Assembly: GCF_007858255.1 (NCBI RefSeq)
Contig: NZ_VFEU01000010.1
Location: 124,001-188,000, forward strand
DNA: 64,000 nucleotides
Direction: 5' to 3'
From: Pseudomonas rhodesiae
Lineage (GTDB): Bacteria > Pseudomonadota > Gammaproteobacteria > Pseudomonadales > Pseudomonadaceae
The stretch's first letter is position 1. Every line of letters begins with the position of its first letter. Below, piece after piece: positions 36,153 to 45,545 of the stretch. The notes under the pieces are model-generated. The model saw only the letters and a list, made by a program, of their open reading frames with translations. It did no database searches and was not told the origin of the DNA. The position numbers were made by a program, and so were the translations under genes.

Positions 36153-37532
36153 ATGACACAAATTACCCATACCACCCTGCTGATTATCGGCGGCGGCCCC
36201 GGCGGTTATGTGGCGGCGATCCGCGCCGGGCAATTGGGCATTCCGACCATCCTGGTGGAAGGCCAGGCCCTGGGCGGCACCTGCCTGAATATCGGTTGCA
36301 TCCCGTCCAAGGCCTTGATCCATGTGGCCGAGCAATTCCAGCAAACCGTGCACCACAGCCAGGGTTCCCAGTTGGGCATCGAAGTGGATGTACCCAGCCT
36401 GGATATCCGCAAAAGCGTGGAGTGGAAGGACGGCATCGTCGACCGCCTGACCACCGGCGTCGCCGCGTTGCTCAAGAAACACAAGGTGCAAGTGATCCAC
36501 GGCTGGGCCAAGGTGGTGGACGGCAAGACCGTCGATGTCGGCGAGCAACGCATCCAGTGCGAACACCTGCTGCTGGCCACGGGTTCGAAAAGCGTCAACC
36601 TGCCGATGCTGCCGATTGGCGGGCCGATCATTTCATCTACCGAAGCGTTGGCTCCCACCCAAGTGCCCAAGCGACTGATTGTGGTGGGCGGTGGCTACAT
36701 CGGCCTGGAACTGGGCACGGCCTACCGCAAGCTTGGCGCGGAAGTCAGCGTGGTCGAGGCGCAGGATCGCATCCTGCCCGCCTACGATGCCGAATTGACC
36801 CAACCGGTGGCCGAATCCCTCAAGCAACTGGGAGTGAAGCTGTACCTCAAGCACAGTGTCACCGGGTTTGCCGACGGCCACCTGCAAGTGCGTGATCCCA
36901 ATGGCGACACCTTGTCATTGGCCACCGACCAGGTGCTGGTTGCGGTGGGTCGCAAACCCAACACCCAGGGCTGGAACCTGGAAGCGCTGAACCTGGACAT
37001 GAACGGTACGGCAATCCAAGTCGACAGCCGCTGCCAGACCAGCATGCGCAACGTGTGGGCCATCGGCGACCTGAGCGGCGAACCGATGCTGGCGCACCGG
37101 GCCATGGCCCAGGGCGAGATGGTCGCCGAACTGATCAGCGGCCTGCATCGCGAGTTCAACCCGGCGGCGATCCCGGCGGTGTGCTTTACCGACCCGGAAG
37201 TGGTGGTGGTCGGCAAGACCCCCGACGATGCCAAGGCGGCGGGGCTGGACTGCATCGTGTCGAGTTTCCCGTTCGCAGCCAATGGCCGGGCGATGACGCT
37301 GGAGTCGAAAACAGGCTTCGTGCGGGTGGTGGCGCGGCGTGACAATCACCTGATCGTCGGCTGGCAAGCAGTGGGCGTTGGCGTCTCGGAGCTGTCCACG
37401 GCCTTCGGCCTGAGCCTGGAAATGGGCGCGCGCCTGGAAGACGTGGCCGGCACCATCCATGCGCACCCGACCCTCGGCGAGGCTGTGCAGGAAGCGGCGT
37501 TGCGGGCGCTGGGCCACGCGCTGCATCTGTAG
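36153..37532 (+). CDS. lpdV: Dihydrolipoamide dehydrogenase of the branched-chain complex (E3)
   Basis: The 459-residue flavoprotein starts at ATG 36153, four bases after the bkdB stop. It has FAD motif [17 protein letters not shown], the redox disulfide [20 protein letters not shown] fold [20 protein letters not shown] site [18 protein letters not shown] and C-terminal catalytic His in [15 protein letters not shown]. It reoxidises the dihydrolipoyl group of BkdB with NAD+. It is the last gene of the operon; REP-like DNA follows. Confidence 0.95.
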   Translation: MTQITHTTLLIIGGGPGGYVAAIRAGQLGIPTILVEGQALGGTCLNIGCIPSKALIHVAEQFQQTVHHSQGSQLGIEVDVPSLDIRKSVEWKDGIVDRLTTGVAALLKKHKVQVIHGWAKVVDGKTVDVGEQRIQCEHLLLATGSKSVNLPMLPIGGPIISSTEALAPTQVPKRLIVVGGGYIGLELGTAYRKLGAEVSVVEAQDRILPAYDAELTQPVAESLKQLGVKLYLKHSVTGFADGHLQVRDPNGDTLSLATDQVLVAVGRKPNTQGWNLEALNLDMNGTAIQVDSRCQTSMRNVWAIGDLSGEPMLAHRAMAQGEMVAELISGLHREFNPAAIPAVCFTDPEVVVVGKTPDDAKAAGLDCIVSSFPFAANGRAMTLESKTGFVRVVARRDNHLIVGWQAVGVGVSELSTAFGLSLEMGARLEDVAGTIHAHPTLGEAVQEAALRALGHALHL

Positions 37533-37559
37533 ACCAGTCAGCTCCCACCTTTGGAATGC

Positions 37560-37642
37560 AATCAACGGTGGGCGCCGGGCTTGCCCGCGATAGCGGCGGA
37601 TCAGCCAATACAGATGTCGGATGGTCCGCCCACCTGCTCCCA
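37560..37642. repeat. REP-like repeat between lpdV and ilvE
   Basis: GGTGGGCGCCGGGCTTGCCCGCGATAGC and, further on, GGTCCGCCCACC are a diverged REP pair. The 182-bp gap otherwise holds the ilvE promoter region; I see no clear terminator with a T-tract. Confidence 0.5.
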
Positions 37643-37714
37643 CACGAGCCAAGAATGCAGTATTGTTGCGCCCATCCAGAAAAAAATCCGACTTGACCAG
37701 AGATAGAGGGTGTC

Positions 37715-38734
37715 ATGGGTAACGAAAGCATCAATTGGGACAAGCTGGGTTTTGACTACATCAAGACCGACAAGCGGTTTCTCCAGACCTGGAAGAACGG
37801 CGAATGGCAAGCTGGCACCCTGACCGACGACAACGTGCTGCACATCAGCGAGGGCTCCACCGCCCTGCACTACGGTCAGCAGTGCTTCGAGGGCCTCAAG
37901 GCCTACCGCTGCAAGGACGGCTCGATCAACCTGTTCCGCCCGGACCAGAACGCCGCACGCATGCAACGCAGCTGCGCGCGCCTGCTGATGCCGCATGTAC
38001 CGACCGACGTATTCATCGACGCCTGCAAACAAGTGGTCAAGGCCAATGAGCGCTTCATCCCGCCCTACGGAAGCGGCGGCGCGCTGTACTTGCGCCCGTT
38101 CGTGATCGGCACCGGTGACAACATCGGCGTGCGCACCGCGCCGGAGTTCATCTTCTCGGTGTTCTGCATCCCGGTCGGCGCCTACTTCAAGGGCGGCCTG
38201 GTGCCCCACAACTTCCAGATCTCCACCTTCGACCGCGCCGCGCCACAGGGCACCGGTGCAGCCAAGGTCGGTGGCAACTACGCCGCCAGCCTGATGCCAG
38301 GCTCGGAAGCGAAGAAATCCGGTTTCGCCGACGCGATCTATCTGGACCCGATGACCCACTCGAAAATCGAAGAAGTCGGTTCGGCCAACTTCTTCGGAAT
38401 CACCCATGACAACAAGTTCATCACGCCGAAGTCGCCTTCGGTGCTGCCAGGCATCACCCGCCTGTCGCTGATCGAACTGGCCCAGACCCGCCTGGGCCTG
38501 GAAGTGGTCGAGGGCGAAGTGTTCATCGACAAGCTGGACCAATTCAAGGAAGCCGGCGCCTGCGGCACGGCGGCGGTTATTTCGCCGATCGGCGGTATCC
38601 AGTACAGCGGCAAGCTGCACGTGTTCCACAGCGAAACCGAAGTCGGCCCGATCACCCAGAAGCTCTACAAAGAGCTGACCGGCGTGCAGACCGGCGACGT
38701 CGAAGCGCCAGCCGGCTGGATCGTAAAGGTCTAA
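37715..38734 (+). CDS. ilvE: Branched-chain amino acid aminotransferase
   Basis: The 339-residue fold-IV PLP enzyme belongs to the longer BCAT type (about 340-370 residues). It has LHYGQQCFEGLKAYR, the catalytic Lys in GAAKVGGNYAASL, and phosphate-site VGSANFFGI and GTAAVISPIG. It interconverts valine, leucine and isoleucine with their 2-oxo acids, so it supplies the substrate of the bkd complex just upstream. It has its own promoter region (182 bp from lpdV). Confidence 0.93.
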   Translation: MGNESINWDKLGFDYIKTDKRFLQTWKNGEWQAGTLTDDNVLHISEGSTALHYGQQCFEGLKAYRCKDGSINLFRPDQNAARMQRSCARLLMPHVPTDVFIDACKQVVKANERFIPPYGSGGALYLRPFVIGTGDNIGVRTAPEFIFSVFCIPVGAYFKGGLVPHNFQISTFDRAAPQGTGAAKVGGNYAASLMPGSEAKKSGFADAIYLDPMTHSKIEEVGSANFFGITHDNKFITPKSPSVLPGITRLSLIELAQTRLGLEVVEGEVFIDKLDQFKEAGACGTAAVISPIGGIQYSGKLHVFHSETEVGPITQKLYKELTGVQTGDVEAPAGWIVKV

Positions 38735-38739
38735 CCGCC

Positions 38740-39515
38740 TGTGGCAGGGGGCTTGCCCTCATGCCACTCAGTTAAGGGCTCAGTTGATCCAGCCCAGGCA
38801 ATGGCTTTTAAAGTTAGTGGGAGGGGGCTTGCCCCCGATAGCAGTGGCTCAGTCAATGAATCTGTCGACTGATACACCGCATCGGGGGCAAGCCCCCTCC
38901 CACATTTGAGCCGGTTCTTTCAGTTAACTGAGGAGGGCGTTTGGATTCTCATATAGGGCAAGCCCCCGATAGCAATGGCTCAGTCAATGAATCTGTCGAC
39001 TGATACACCGCATCGGGGGCAAGCCCCCTCCCTCATTCGAGCCGGTTCTTTCAGTTAACTGAGGAGGGCGTTTGGATTCTCATATAGGGCTTGCCCCCGA
39101 TAGCAATGGCTCAGTCAATGAATCCGTCGACTGATACACCGCATCGGGGGCAAGCCCCCTCCCACATTCGAGCCGGTTCTTTCAGTTAACTGAGGAGGGC
39201 GTTTGGATTCTCATATAGGGCTTGCCCCCGATAGCAATGGCTCAGTCAATGAATCCGTCGACTGATACACCGCATCGGGGGCAAGCTCCCTCCCACATTC
39301 GAGCCGGTTCTTTCAGTTAACTGAGGAGGGCGTTTGGATTCTCATATAGGGCTTGCCCCCGATAGCAATGGCTCAGTCAATGAATCCGCCGACTGATGCA
39401 CCGCATCGGGGGCAAGCCCCCTCCCACATTCGAGCTGGTTCTTTCAGTTAACTGAGGAGGGCGTTTGGATTCTCATATAGGGCAAGCCCCCTCCCTCATT
39501 TACTTTCCGGTGTGC
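38740..39515. repeat. REP-rich gap with a 131-bp tandem array
   Basis: The 780-bp gap after ilvE holds a half-REP (about 38742-38760) and a tandem array. The array's marker CAGTTAACTGAGGAGGGCG starts at 38921, 39052, 39183, 39314 and 39445, exactly 131 bp apart with no indels. Each unit contains two inverted REP arms (GGGCTTGCCCCCGAT and ATCGGGGGCAAGCCCC) around GGCTCAGTCAATGAATC. The array spans about 38819-39503, with a partial unit at the right end. Sequence differences between units are few. No gene is visible. Confidence 0.95.
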
Positions 39516-39980
39516 TCAGGCATCGCACGACAACAGCGTCTTCTCCATCACTAACGTGCGCTCATTGCCGTGATCGACCTCACGTACCGTGCGAAACCCC
39601 AGCCTGGCGTAAAACGGCTCGGCCGTCAGCGAGGACGGCACACTGAGCGTTGCCACCCCCGCTTCCCGCGCGCGCAGTTCGATTTCACTCATCAATAACC
39701 GGCCAATACCCTGCCCTTGCCGCGTCGGGTTGACGAACACCGAGCGCACCACTTTGGCATCCAACGCAGCGGTGCCGACGATCACCCGCCCCTGAACCGC
39801 CACCAGCACCACACGCCGCTTGAGCAGCTCGCGCACCGCGCACGGCGTAAAGTTGCTGGCCACCCGCTCAATCACATCCGCCGGATAATCCTGTGCGTTG
39901 CTGCCGTACAAAGCCGCCAGGATCACCCGGCTGATTCCCTCGGCATCGTCGGGTTGAGCGAGACGTACGACGGTAGACAT
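39516..39980 (-). CDS. GNAT-family N-acetyltransferase
   Basis: The 154-residue single-domain protein has the acetyl-CoA loop PTRQGQGIGRLLMSEIE (about residues 88-104) and the C-terminal strand/helix FYARLGFRTVRE. It should acetylate a small molecule or protein N-terminus; the substrate is unknown. It begins 12 bp after the downstream stop of the DUF4130 gene on the same strand and may be cotranscribed with the SOS-type pair. Confidence 0.88.
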   Translation of the reverse strand: MSTVVRLAQPDDAEGISRVILAALYGSNAQDYPADVIERVASNFTPCAVRELLKRRVVLVAVQGRVIVGTAALDAKVVRSVFVNPTRQGQGIGRLLMSEIELRAREAGVATLSVPSSLTAEPFYARLGFRTVREVDHGNERTLVMEKTLLSCDA

Positions 39981-39992
39981 GACCCCTCCTGT

Positions 39993-40826
39993 TTAACCTT
40001 GCCCGCTGGCAATACGCTTGCCGGGCTTGCTGCCGATCATCTTGGCCTGACCATCCTTCTGCTTCCCCGTTCGCGCTTCACTGATCAAGCTTGGGATCAA
40101 CTTACCCTCCGGCAGGTTTTTCCAGAACCGACTGGGCAAGTGGCCTTCCATCACCTTGGGGTTCAACCGCGCCGGGTTGAAGATGTGGCTGTAGTAGGTC
40201 AGCCACATGGCGCTGTGGGGGTCTTCGACGTTCTGTGCCAGTTGCTGCCAGGCTTCGGGGCAATGGCGTTGATGAATCAATTGCTGGCCGTCGTAATACA
40301 CGCCGTCCAACGGTGTGGCGATCATCCAGCGATGGCGGCCCATGCGCCCGATAAAGTGCTGGCTGGCCGATTTCAGAATGTCGTGGGCCGGTTCATGCCA
40401 GGCCACGTACTCCGGCAACTCCGGCCCGGCCTCTGGCGGCAACGCGACAAAGCGCACGAACGCGTGCAGGTGATGGGCTTCGCGGCTGACCTGCTTGATC
40501 CGCCGCTGCAACTCACTGCCCAGTTTGTCGCCGGCCAGCATCGCGGTGCGGTCGCCGTGGCTGACGCGCCACAGCACTTCATACAACAGGCTCCAGCGCT
40601 GGTCGCCGTGGTAGCAGGCGGCCGACTCCAGCAGTTCGAGCAGTGCCTTGGGGATGCGCGCCTGAAACGGCCCCAGCCCGGCAAGGATCGGCTCATCGGT
40701 GGCAAACAGGTCCGCCGCCTGGGCCTCGCCCCAACTTACCTGGCTGGGGTCGACCTGATGGCTGAGCAGCCAGCGCGCCTGTTCGCGCCAGGTGCCAAAC
40801 AGGTTGTCGCATTCCAGGCTGATCAT
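39993..40826 (-). CDS. DUF4130/TIGR03915-type putative DNA-repair protein
   Basis: The 277-residue product starts at ATG 40826, which overlaps the upstream radical-SAM stop as ATGA (a GTG at 40832 is also possible). It matches the uncharacterised family found with radical-SAM enzymes and UdgX-type uracil-DNA glycosylases (YHGDQRWSLLYEVLWR; SQHFIGRMGRHRWMIATPLDGVYYDGQQ; DPHSAMWLTYYSHIFNPARLN). In many bacteria this domain is fused to a UdgX glycosylase; here no glycosylase domain is present. With the SAM partner and the LexA box upstream, a role in damage repair or nucleotide modification is inferred. Confidence 0.85.
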   Translation of the reverse strand: MISLECDNLFGTWREQARWLLSHQVDPSQVSWGEAQAADLFATDEPILAGLGPFQARIPKALLELLESAACYHGDQRWSLLYEVLWRVSHGDRTAMLAGDKLGSELQRRIKQVSREAHHLHAFVRFVALPPEAGPELPEYVAWHEPAHDILKSASQHFIGRMGRHRWMIATPLDGVYYDGQQLIHQRHCPEAWQQLAQNVEDPHSAMWLTYYSHIFNPARLNPKVMEGHLPSRFWKNLPEGKLIPSLISEARTGKQKDGQAKMIGSKPGKRIASGQG

Positions 40827-42043
40827 CCCCACAGCCCCATTTGCTGCGGTTGCGGCCGGTCGCGCAGTTGCTCGCGCAGCAACACACTGGTGCTGTCCGC
40901 CTGTTGCGGGTGGTAGTCGCTGGTAATGAAAAACGGCTTGGCCTTGGCCAGCACACAGCGCATGCGTGCCAGGTCTTCGAAGCGGATTTTGCGTTCGCGG
41001 CGCAGGTCCACCAGGCGCTGGGTGGTGCGCAGGCCGATGCCGGGAATACGCGCGATCAAAGTCGGTTCGGCACGATTGAGGTCCAGGGGGAACACCTCGC
41101 GATGCTCAAGGGCCCAGGCCAGTTTGGGGTCGATATCCAGCGCCAGGTGACCGGGGCCTTCGAACAACTCGCCGGCACTGAAGCCGTAGCTGCGCAGCAG
41201 GAAGTCGGCCTGGTACAAACGGTGCTCGCGCATCAACGGTGGCGCGGCCAGGGGTACACTTTTGGGGCTATTAGGGATGGGGCTGAACGCCGAGTAGTAG
41301 ACGCGGCGCAGCTTGAAGTTGCCGTACAACGCTTCGGCGCCATGCAGGATGGTGCTGTCGTCGGTGTCGTCGGCGCCGACGATCATCTGGGTGCTCTGCC
41401 CGGCTGGAGCGAAACGCGGCGCGCGAGGCTCGTTGAGGACCGTCTGCTCGCCGGTGTAGATGGTCTGCATGGCCTGCTTGATCGAGCCGATCTGCTTTTC
41501 CGGTGCCAGGGTTTGCAGGCTGGCATCGGTGGGCAGTTCGATGTTCACGCTCAGGCGATCGGCATAACGCCCGGCCTCGGCAATCAACGCCGGGTCGGCT
41601 TCGGGGATGGTCTTGAGGTGGATATACCCGCGAAAGTCGTGCTCTTCGCGCAGCAGTTTCGCCACCCGGACAAGCTGCTCCATGGTGTAGTCGGCCGAAC
41701 GGATAATGCCGGAGCTTAGGAACAACCCGCTGACGCAATTGCGCCGGTAGAAATCCAGGGTCAGGGTGACCACTTCTTCCGGGCTGAACCGCGCACGGGG
41801 CACGTCGCTGGAGCGGCGATTGACGCAGTACTGGCAGTCGTAAAGGCAGAAGTTGGTGAGCAGCACCTTGAGCAGTGACACACAGCGCCCGTCAGGCGTA
41901 TAGCTGTGGCAGATGCCCATGCCATCGGTGGAGCCCAGCCCCGCCTTGCCCTCGGAACTGCGCTTGGGCGCGCCGCTGCTGGCGCAGGACGCGTCGTACT
42001 TGGCGGCGTCGGCGAGGATGCTGAGTTTTTCGATCAACTGCAT
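40823..42043 (-). CDS. Putative DNA modification/repair radical SAM protein
   Basis: The 406-residue protein has a radical-SAM domain whose 4Fe-4S cluster ligands are in CLYDCQYC (CX3CX2C, about residue 68). A C-terminal helix-hairpin-helix DNA-binding segment (LIARIPGIGLRTTQRLVDLRRE) follows near residue 335. This architecture defines the TIGR03916 family that travels with DUF4130. A near-perfect LexA operator lies just 12 bp upstream, so it should be induced by DNA damage. The chemistry is unknown. It forms one operon with the DUF4130 gene (4-bp overlap). Confidence 0.9.
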   Translation of the reverse strand: MQLIEKLSILADAAKYDASCASSGAPKRSSEGKAGLGSTDGMGICHSYTPDGRCVSLLKVLLTNFCLYDCQYCVNRRSSDVPRARFSPEEVVTLTLDFYRRNCVSGLFLSSGIIRSADYTMEQLVRVAKLLREEHDFRGYIHLKTIPEADPALIAEAGRYADRLSVNIELPTDASLQTLAPEKQIGSIKQAMQTIYTGEQTVLNEPRAPRFAPAGQSTQMIVGADDTDDSTILHGAEALYGNFKLRRVYYSAFSPIPNSPKSVPLAAPPLMREHRLYQADFLLRSYGFSAGELFEGPGHLALDIDPKLAWALEHREVFPLDLNRAEPTLIARIPGIGLRTTQRLVDLRRERKIRFEDLARMRCVLAKAKPFFITSDYHPQQADSTSVLLREQLRDRPQPQQMGLWG

Positions 42044-42054
42044 GGCGGGCTACC

Positions 42055-42078
42055 GATACTGGTTTTTTGTACAGTATC
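42055..42078. promoter_or_regulatory. LexA (SOS) box upstream of the radical SAM operon
   Basis: GATACTG-N10-CAGTATC has perfect 7-bp arms and includes TACTG-N10-CAGTA, the gamma-proteobacterial LexA consensus. It lies 12-35 bp upstream of the ATG at 42043, where it would cover the promoter start region. Confidence 0.85.
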
Positions 42079-42171
42079 AGTGGTAACCCTTTGTCACAAG
42101 TACCGCCCGTAGGGGCGAGCTTGGGCGAAAGCACACTGCCTCGCCCTTCCGCCCCGCCCACCGGCGCGAAC

Positions 42172-43509
42172 TCAGCTTGCGGTGGCCAGCAGCAATTCCT
42201 CGATTGACCGCCCTTGGCCGCGCCCACGGTCCAGGGCATACAGCGACGCTGCAATCTCATCCGCGCGGATCGGCAGCACCGACAGCAAGGTGTCGCTCAA
42301 CCCATGGCTGGCCTGGCTGAAGCCCTGGATATAGATGCCGGCGTTGCAGCGCTCGTCGGTGACGATGCGGTAGTCGCGGCTCACTTCGAAATCGCCCATG
42401 TAAGTTTCCAGGGGGGCGAGCAGTTCGCGGTGCATCTGGCGCTCATAACCGGTGGCGAGGATGACCGCGTCGTAGTGATGCACGGTCGCTTCACCCGTGG
42501 CGTTGTTGCGCAGGGCCAGTTCGATGCCCAACGGGCCGGGCGTGACCTTCTCCACCACGGTCATGGTGCGGAACGCCTGGCGCGCGATGCCGGAGACTTT
42601 CTGGCGATAGAAAATGCCGTAGATGCGCTCGATCAGGTCCAGGTCCACCACCGAATAGTTGGTGTTCTGATACTCCGCCACCAACCGCTCACGCTCGGGG
42701 CCGACTTGCTGGAACACCAGGTCGGTGAACGCCGGCGAGAACACTTCGTTGACGAACGGGCTGTCATCGGCCGGCTTGAGCGCCGAACCGCGCAGGATCA
42801 TGTCCACCTGCACCGAGGGGAAGCTGTCGTTGAGGTCGATAAAGGCTTCTGCCGCGCTCTGGCCGCCGCCGATGATCGCGATGCGCATCGGCTTGCCCTC
42901 AACACACGGCTGGTTGGCCATGCGCTCCAGGTACTGGGAGTGGTGGAACACGCGGTGGTCGTTCTTGAACGCCTTGAAGGTCTCGGGAATGCGCGGCGTG
43001 CCGCCAGCGCTGACCACCACCGAACGGGTGGTGCGCACATGCTGCTCGCCCAGCGCATCGCGGGAGATCACCCGCAAAGCCTCGACCTGCTGATGATGCA
43101 GGATCGGCTCGATGGCCAGTACTTCCTCGCCGTAGCGGGCCTGGCTCTGGAAGTGCCCGGCGACCCAGCGCAGGTAGTCGTTGAACTCCATGCGGCACGG
43201 GTAGAAGGTGCCGAGGTTGATAAAGTCCACCAGACGGCCGTGGGCCTTGAGGTAGTTGACGAAGGAGTACGGGCTGGTGGGGTTGCGCAGGGTCACCAGG
43301 TCCTTGAGGAAGGAAATCTGCAATTCGCTCTGGGTCACCAGGGTATTGCCGTGCCAGCGATAGTCGGCCTGTTTGTCTAGAAACAGCACGTCCAGTTTGC
43401 CCTGCGCCTTCTCGCGCTCTTGCAGGGCGATGGCCAGTGCCAGGTTCGACGGGCCGAAACCGATGCCGATCAGGTCGTGAACCGCGGGCGAAGCAATTGC
43501 CTGTGTCAT
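42172..43509 (-). CDS. pvdA: L-ornithine N5-monooxygenase (pyoverdine biosynthesis)
   Basis: The 445-residue flavin monooxygenase starts at ATG 43509 with GAGG eight bases upstream. It has the FAD motif IGIGFGPSNLALAIAL near the N-terminus, the NADPH motif IIGGGQSAAEAFIDL, and the C-terminal ATGYERQ motif of N-hydroxylating enzymes. PvdA makes N5-hydroxyornithine for the hydroxamate groups of pyoverdine. A perfect PvdS-type iron-starvation box is 84-107 bp upstream. The fpvI-like gene is next upstream on the same strand. Confidence 0.95.
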   Translation of the reverse strand: MTQAIASPAVHDLIGIGFGPSNLALAIALQEREKAQGKLDVLFLDKQADYRWHGNTLVTQSELQISFLKDLVTLRNPTSPYSFVNYLKAHGRLVDFINLGTFYPCRMEFNDYLRWVAGHFQSQARYGEEVLAIEPILHHQQVEALRVISRDALGEQHVRTTRSVVVSAGGTPRIPETFKAFKNDHRVFHHSQYLERMANQPCVEGKPMRIAIIGGGQSAAEAFIDLNDSFPSVQVDMILRGSALKPADDSPFVNEVFSPAFTDLVFQQVGPERERLVAEYQNTNYSVVDLDLIERIYGIFYRQKVSGIARQAFRTMTVVEKVTPGPLGIELALRNNATGEATVHHYDAVILATGYERQMHRELLAPLETYMGDFEVSRDYRIVTDERCNAGIYIQGFSQASHGLSDTLLSVLPIRADEIAASLYALDRGRGQGRSIEELLLATAS

Positions 43510-43592
43510 TCCAGTGTCCTCTGGATAAGCCCCGTGGCGGTGGGGCGGGAATACCTTCAAGACCTGCACAACAGGTCGTGTGTTGATAGGAA

Positions 43593-43616
43593 ACGAGGAC
43601 AGTGAAAAAAAATTTA
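43593..43616 (-). promoter_or_regulatory. Iron-starvation (PvdS) promoter box of pvdA
   Basis: Reading the minus strand, TAAAT is followed after exactly 16 bases by CGT, the established PvdS promoter pattern (TAAAT-N16/17-CGT). It lies 84 bp upstream of pvdA. Confidence 0.88.
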
Positions 43617-43628
43617 AGCCGTCGACCC

Positions 43629-44111
43629 TCAGTGCGCATCCCACTCGCGCATCCGCACGCGGCAGTGTTTCATGGCATTGACGATGTTTTTTTCCACCAG
43701 GGCGCGGGAGATGCTCAGGCGTTCGGCGATTTGCAGATGGCTCAGGCCATCGAGCTTGCGCAACAGGAAACTCTCGCGGCAGGCCGCCGGCAGTTCGGCC
43801 AGGGCGCGCTCAAGCAGTTCCAGGCGCTGGGCCTGATCGTGACTGGCGTGGGGCGTGCCGGCGGCGAAGCGCTCTTCGCTGTCCAACACCTCCAGCGGCT
43901 CGACCTGGCGCAAGGCATTGCGCCGATGGCCGTCGATCACAAGGTTCAACGCCGTGCGGTACAAAAAGGCGCGGGGTTGCTCGATGGGGGTATCGCTGGA
44001 ACGTTCCAGTACCCGCACATAAGCGTCATGCACCACATCTTCGGCCACCTGACGGTTGCCCAGCTTGGCGTTGAGGAAACACACCAGCTCGCGATAGTAG
44101 TTTTCCAACAT
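43629..44111 (-). CDS. fpvI: ECF sigma factor, FpvI-like
   Basis: The 160-residue sigma-70-related factor starts at ATG 44111. It has region 2 (YYRELVCFLNAKLG...AEDVVHDAYVRVLE) and region 4 (LPAACRESFLLRKLDGLSHLQIAERLSISRALVEKNI). FecI/FpvI factors drive siderophore receptor genes. The location next to pvdA and the pvdRT-opmQ genes supports FpvI, which controls fpvA. No FpvR-type anti-sigma gene is adjacent. A Fur-like box lies about 93 bp upstream. The identity as FpvI rather than another FecI-type sigma is likely, not certain. Confidence 0.85.
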   Translation of the reverse strand: MLENYYRELVCFLNAKLGNRQVAEDVVHDAYVRVLERSSDTPIEQPRAFLYRTALNLVIDGHRRNALRQVEPLEVLDSEERFAAGTPHASHDQAQRLELLERALAELPAACRESFLLRKLDGLSHLQIAERLSISRALVEKNIVNAMKHCRVRMREWDAH

Positions 44112-44203
44112 GACTCCCGACCATCTTGAAAACACGCTGCAGGCGCGAGCGTTGTCAGGCCTGCAGAAGGGTGCCATTCGATAATGGCAGTTTGGGTGGG
44201 TGC

Positions 44204-44223
44204 AATTTATAGTAATTCTCATC
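44204..44223 (-). promoter_or_regulatory. Possible Fur box upstream of fpvI
   Basis: On the minus strand GATGAGAATTACTATAAATT resembles Pseudomonas Fur sites (ATGAGAATnATT type) in its left half; its right half is poor. It is 93 bp upstream of the fpvI start. Confidence 0.45.
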
Positions 44224-44296
44224 TACTTTTAAAGAAGACTTGTAACGCCAGCCGTTTTTTTTATGCAAAAGAGCAGTAACGGCCTGTGTAACCACT

Positions 44297-44320
44297 TAAA
44301 TTCCAGCGCCCTTATCTCGT
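44297..44320 (+). promoter_or_regulatory. Iron-starvation (PvdS) promoter box of pvdR
   Basis: TAAAT-N16-CGT, the PvdS pattern, begins 79 bp before the pvdR start. The spacing is identical to that of the pvdA box. Confidence 0.88.
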
Positions 44321-44375
44321 TTAACTGTCAGCTCTGCGCAACCGCGCCCTGAACTCTCCTGGCTGGAATCCATCC

Positions 44376-45545
44376 ATGAAACGCCCCCGCCCCGCCCGAC
44401 GCGCCTTGCTTGTTGTGGCGTGCCTGTTACCGCTGATCGCCGTCGCCGCGTGGCAGGTACTGCCCTCGGGCCGCGACGACCTGACCACCGTCACCGTGAC
44501 CCGCGGCAATATCGAAAACAGCGTGACCGCCCTCGGTACCCTGCAACCGCGCCGCTATGTGGACGTGGGCGCCCAGGCGTCCGGGCAGATCCGCAAGATC
44601 CATGTCGAGGCGGGCGATCAGGTCAAGGAAGGCCAATTGCTGGTGGAAATCGACCCATCAACCCAACAGGCCAAGCTCGACGCCAGCCGCTACGCCATCG
44701 AAAACCTCAAGGCGCAATTGCAGGAACAGAAAGCCCAGCACGCGTTGGCGCGCCAGAAGTACCAGCGCCAGCAGCGCCTGGCCAGCGGCAACGCCACCCG
44801 TGAAGAAGACGTACAAACCGCCAAGGCCGAGCTGAGCGCGACCCAGGCCCGGGTCGACATGTTCCAGGCCCAGATCCGCCAGGCCCAGGCCAGCCTGCGC
44901 AGCGATGAAGCGGAGCTTGGCTACACACGTATTTATGCGCCAATGAGCGGCACCGTGGTGGCGGTGGACGCCCGCGTTGGCCAGACCCTCAACGCTCAAC
45001 AGCAGACGCCGCTGATCCTGCGCATCGCCAAGTTGTCGCCGATGACCGTATGGGCGGAGGTGTCGGAGGCCGATATCGGCCACGTCAAACCCGGCATGAG
45101 CGCCTATTTCACCACCCTGAGCGGCGGCAACCGGCGCTGGAGCAGCACTGTGCGCCAGATCCTGCCGATCCCGCCCAAGCCGTTGAACGAAACCCAGGGC
45201 AGCGGCAGCCCCACCAGTTCCAATAAAAGCGGCACCGGCCGCGTGGTGCTGTACACCGTGCTGCTGGACGTGGACAACACCGACAACGCACTGATGGCTG
45301 AGATGACCACTCAGGTGTTCTTCGTCGCCGGCCAGGCCAAGGACACCCTCACCGCCCCGGTCGCCGCCCTGCTCGGCAACGGCAACACCGACAAACAGAT
45401 CGCCCGCGTGGTGATGCCCAACGGCAGCATCGAACAGCGCGAGGTGCGCCTGGGCCTCAGCGACCGCTTGCGGGTGCAGGTGCTCGACGGTTTGAACGAA
45501 GGCGACCACCTGTTGATCGGCCCGGTCGACGGCCATGGGGGTTGA
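44376..45545 (+). CDS. pvdR: Pyoverdine efflux periplasmic adaptor PvdR (MacA-like)
   Basis: The 389-residue adaptor has an N-terminal membrane anchor ([17 protein letters not shown]). The lipoyl-like half has [31 protein letters not shown], then a helical hairpin (about 100-170) and the second half [25 protein letters not shown] beta-barrel/membrane-proximal region follows to the end. It is the MacA family. With PvdT and OpmQ it recycles and exports pyoverdine. The stop overlaps the pvdT start by 11 bp. Confidence 0.94.
   Translation: MKRPRPARRALLVVACLLPLIAVAAWQVLPSGRDDLTTVTVTRGNIENSVTALGTLQPRRYVDVGAQASGQIRKIHVEAGDQVKEGQLLVEIDPSTQQAKLDASRYAIENLKAQLQEQKAQHALARQKYQRQQRLASGNATREEDVQTAKAELSATQARVDMFQAQIRQAQASLRSDEAELGYTRIYAPMSGTVVAVDARVGQTLNAQQQTPLILRIAKLSPMTVWAEVSEADIGHVKPGMSAYFTTLSGGNRRWSSTVRQILPIPPKPLNETQGSGSPTSSNKSGTGRVVLYTVLLDVDNTDNALMAEMTTQVFFVAGQAKDTLTAPVAALLGNGNTDKQIARVVMPNGSIEQREVRLGLSDRLRVQVLDGLNEGDHLLIGPVDGHGG

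Noticed and set aside
38819..39503. CRISPR array
   Set aside because: The period is 131 bp and nearly all of each unit is conserved, so there are no unique spacers. It is a tandem REPIN array and no cas genes are near.
42101..42165. Possible REP or promoter in the pvdA/radical SAM gap
   Set aside because: GTAGGGGCGAGCTTGGGCG resembles REP only loosely; no paired arm is seen.
44204..44223. A strong Fur box upstream of fpvI
   Set aside because: Only the left half fits the consensus, so it is listed as possible at low confidence and not as a finding.
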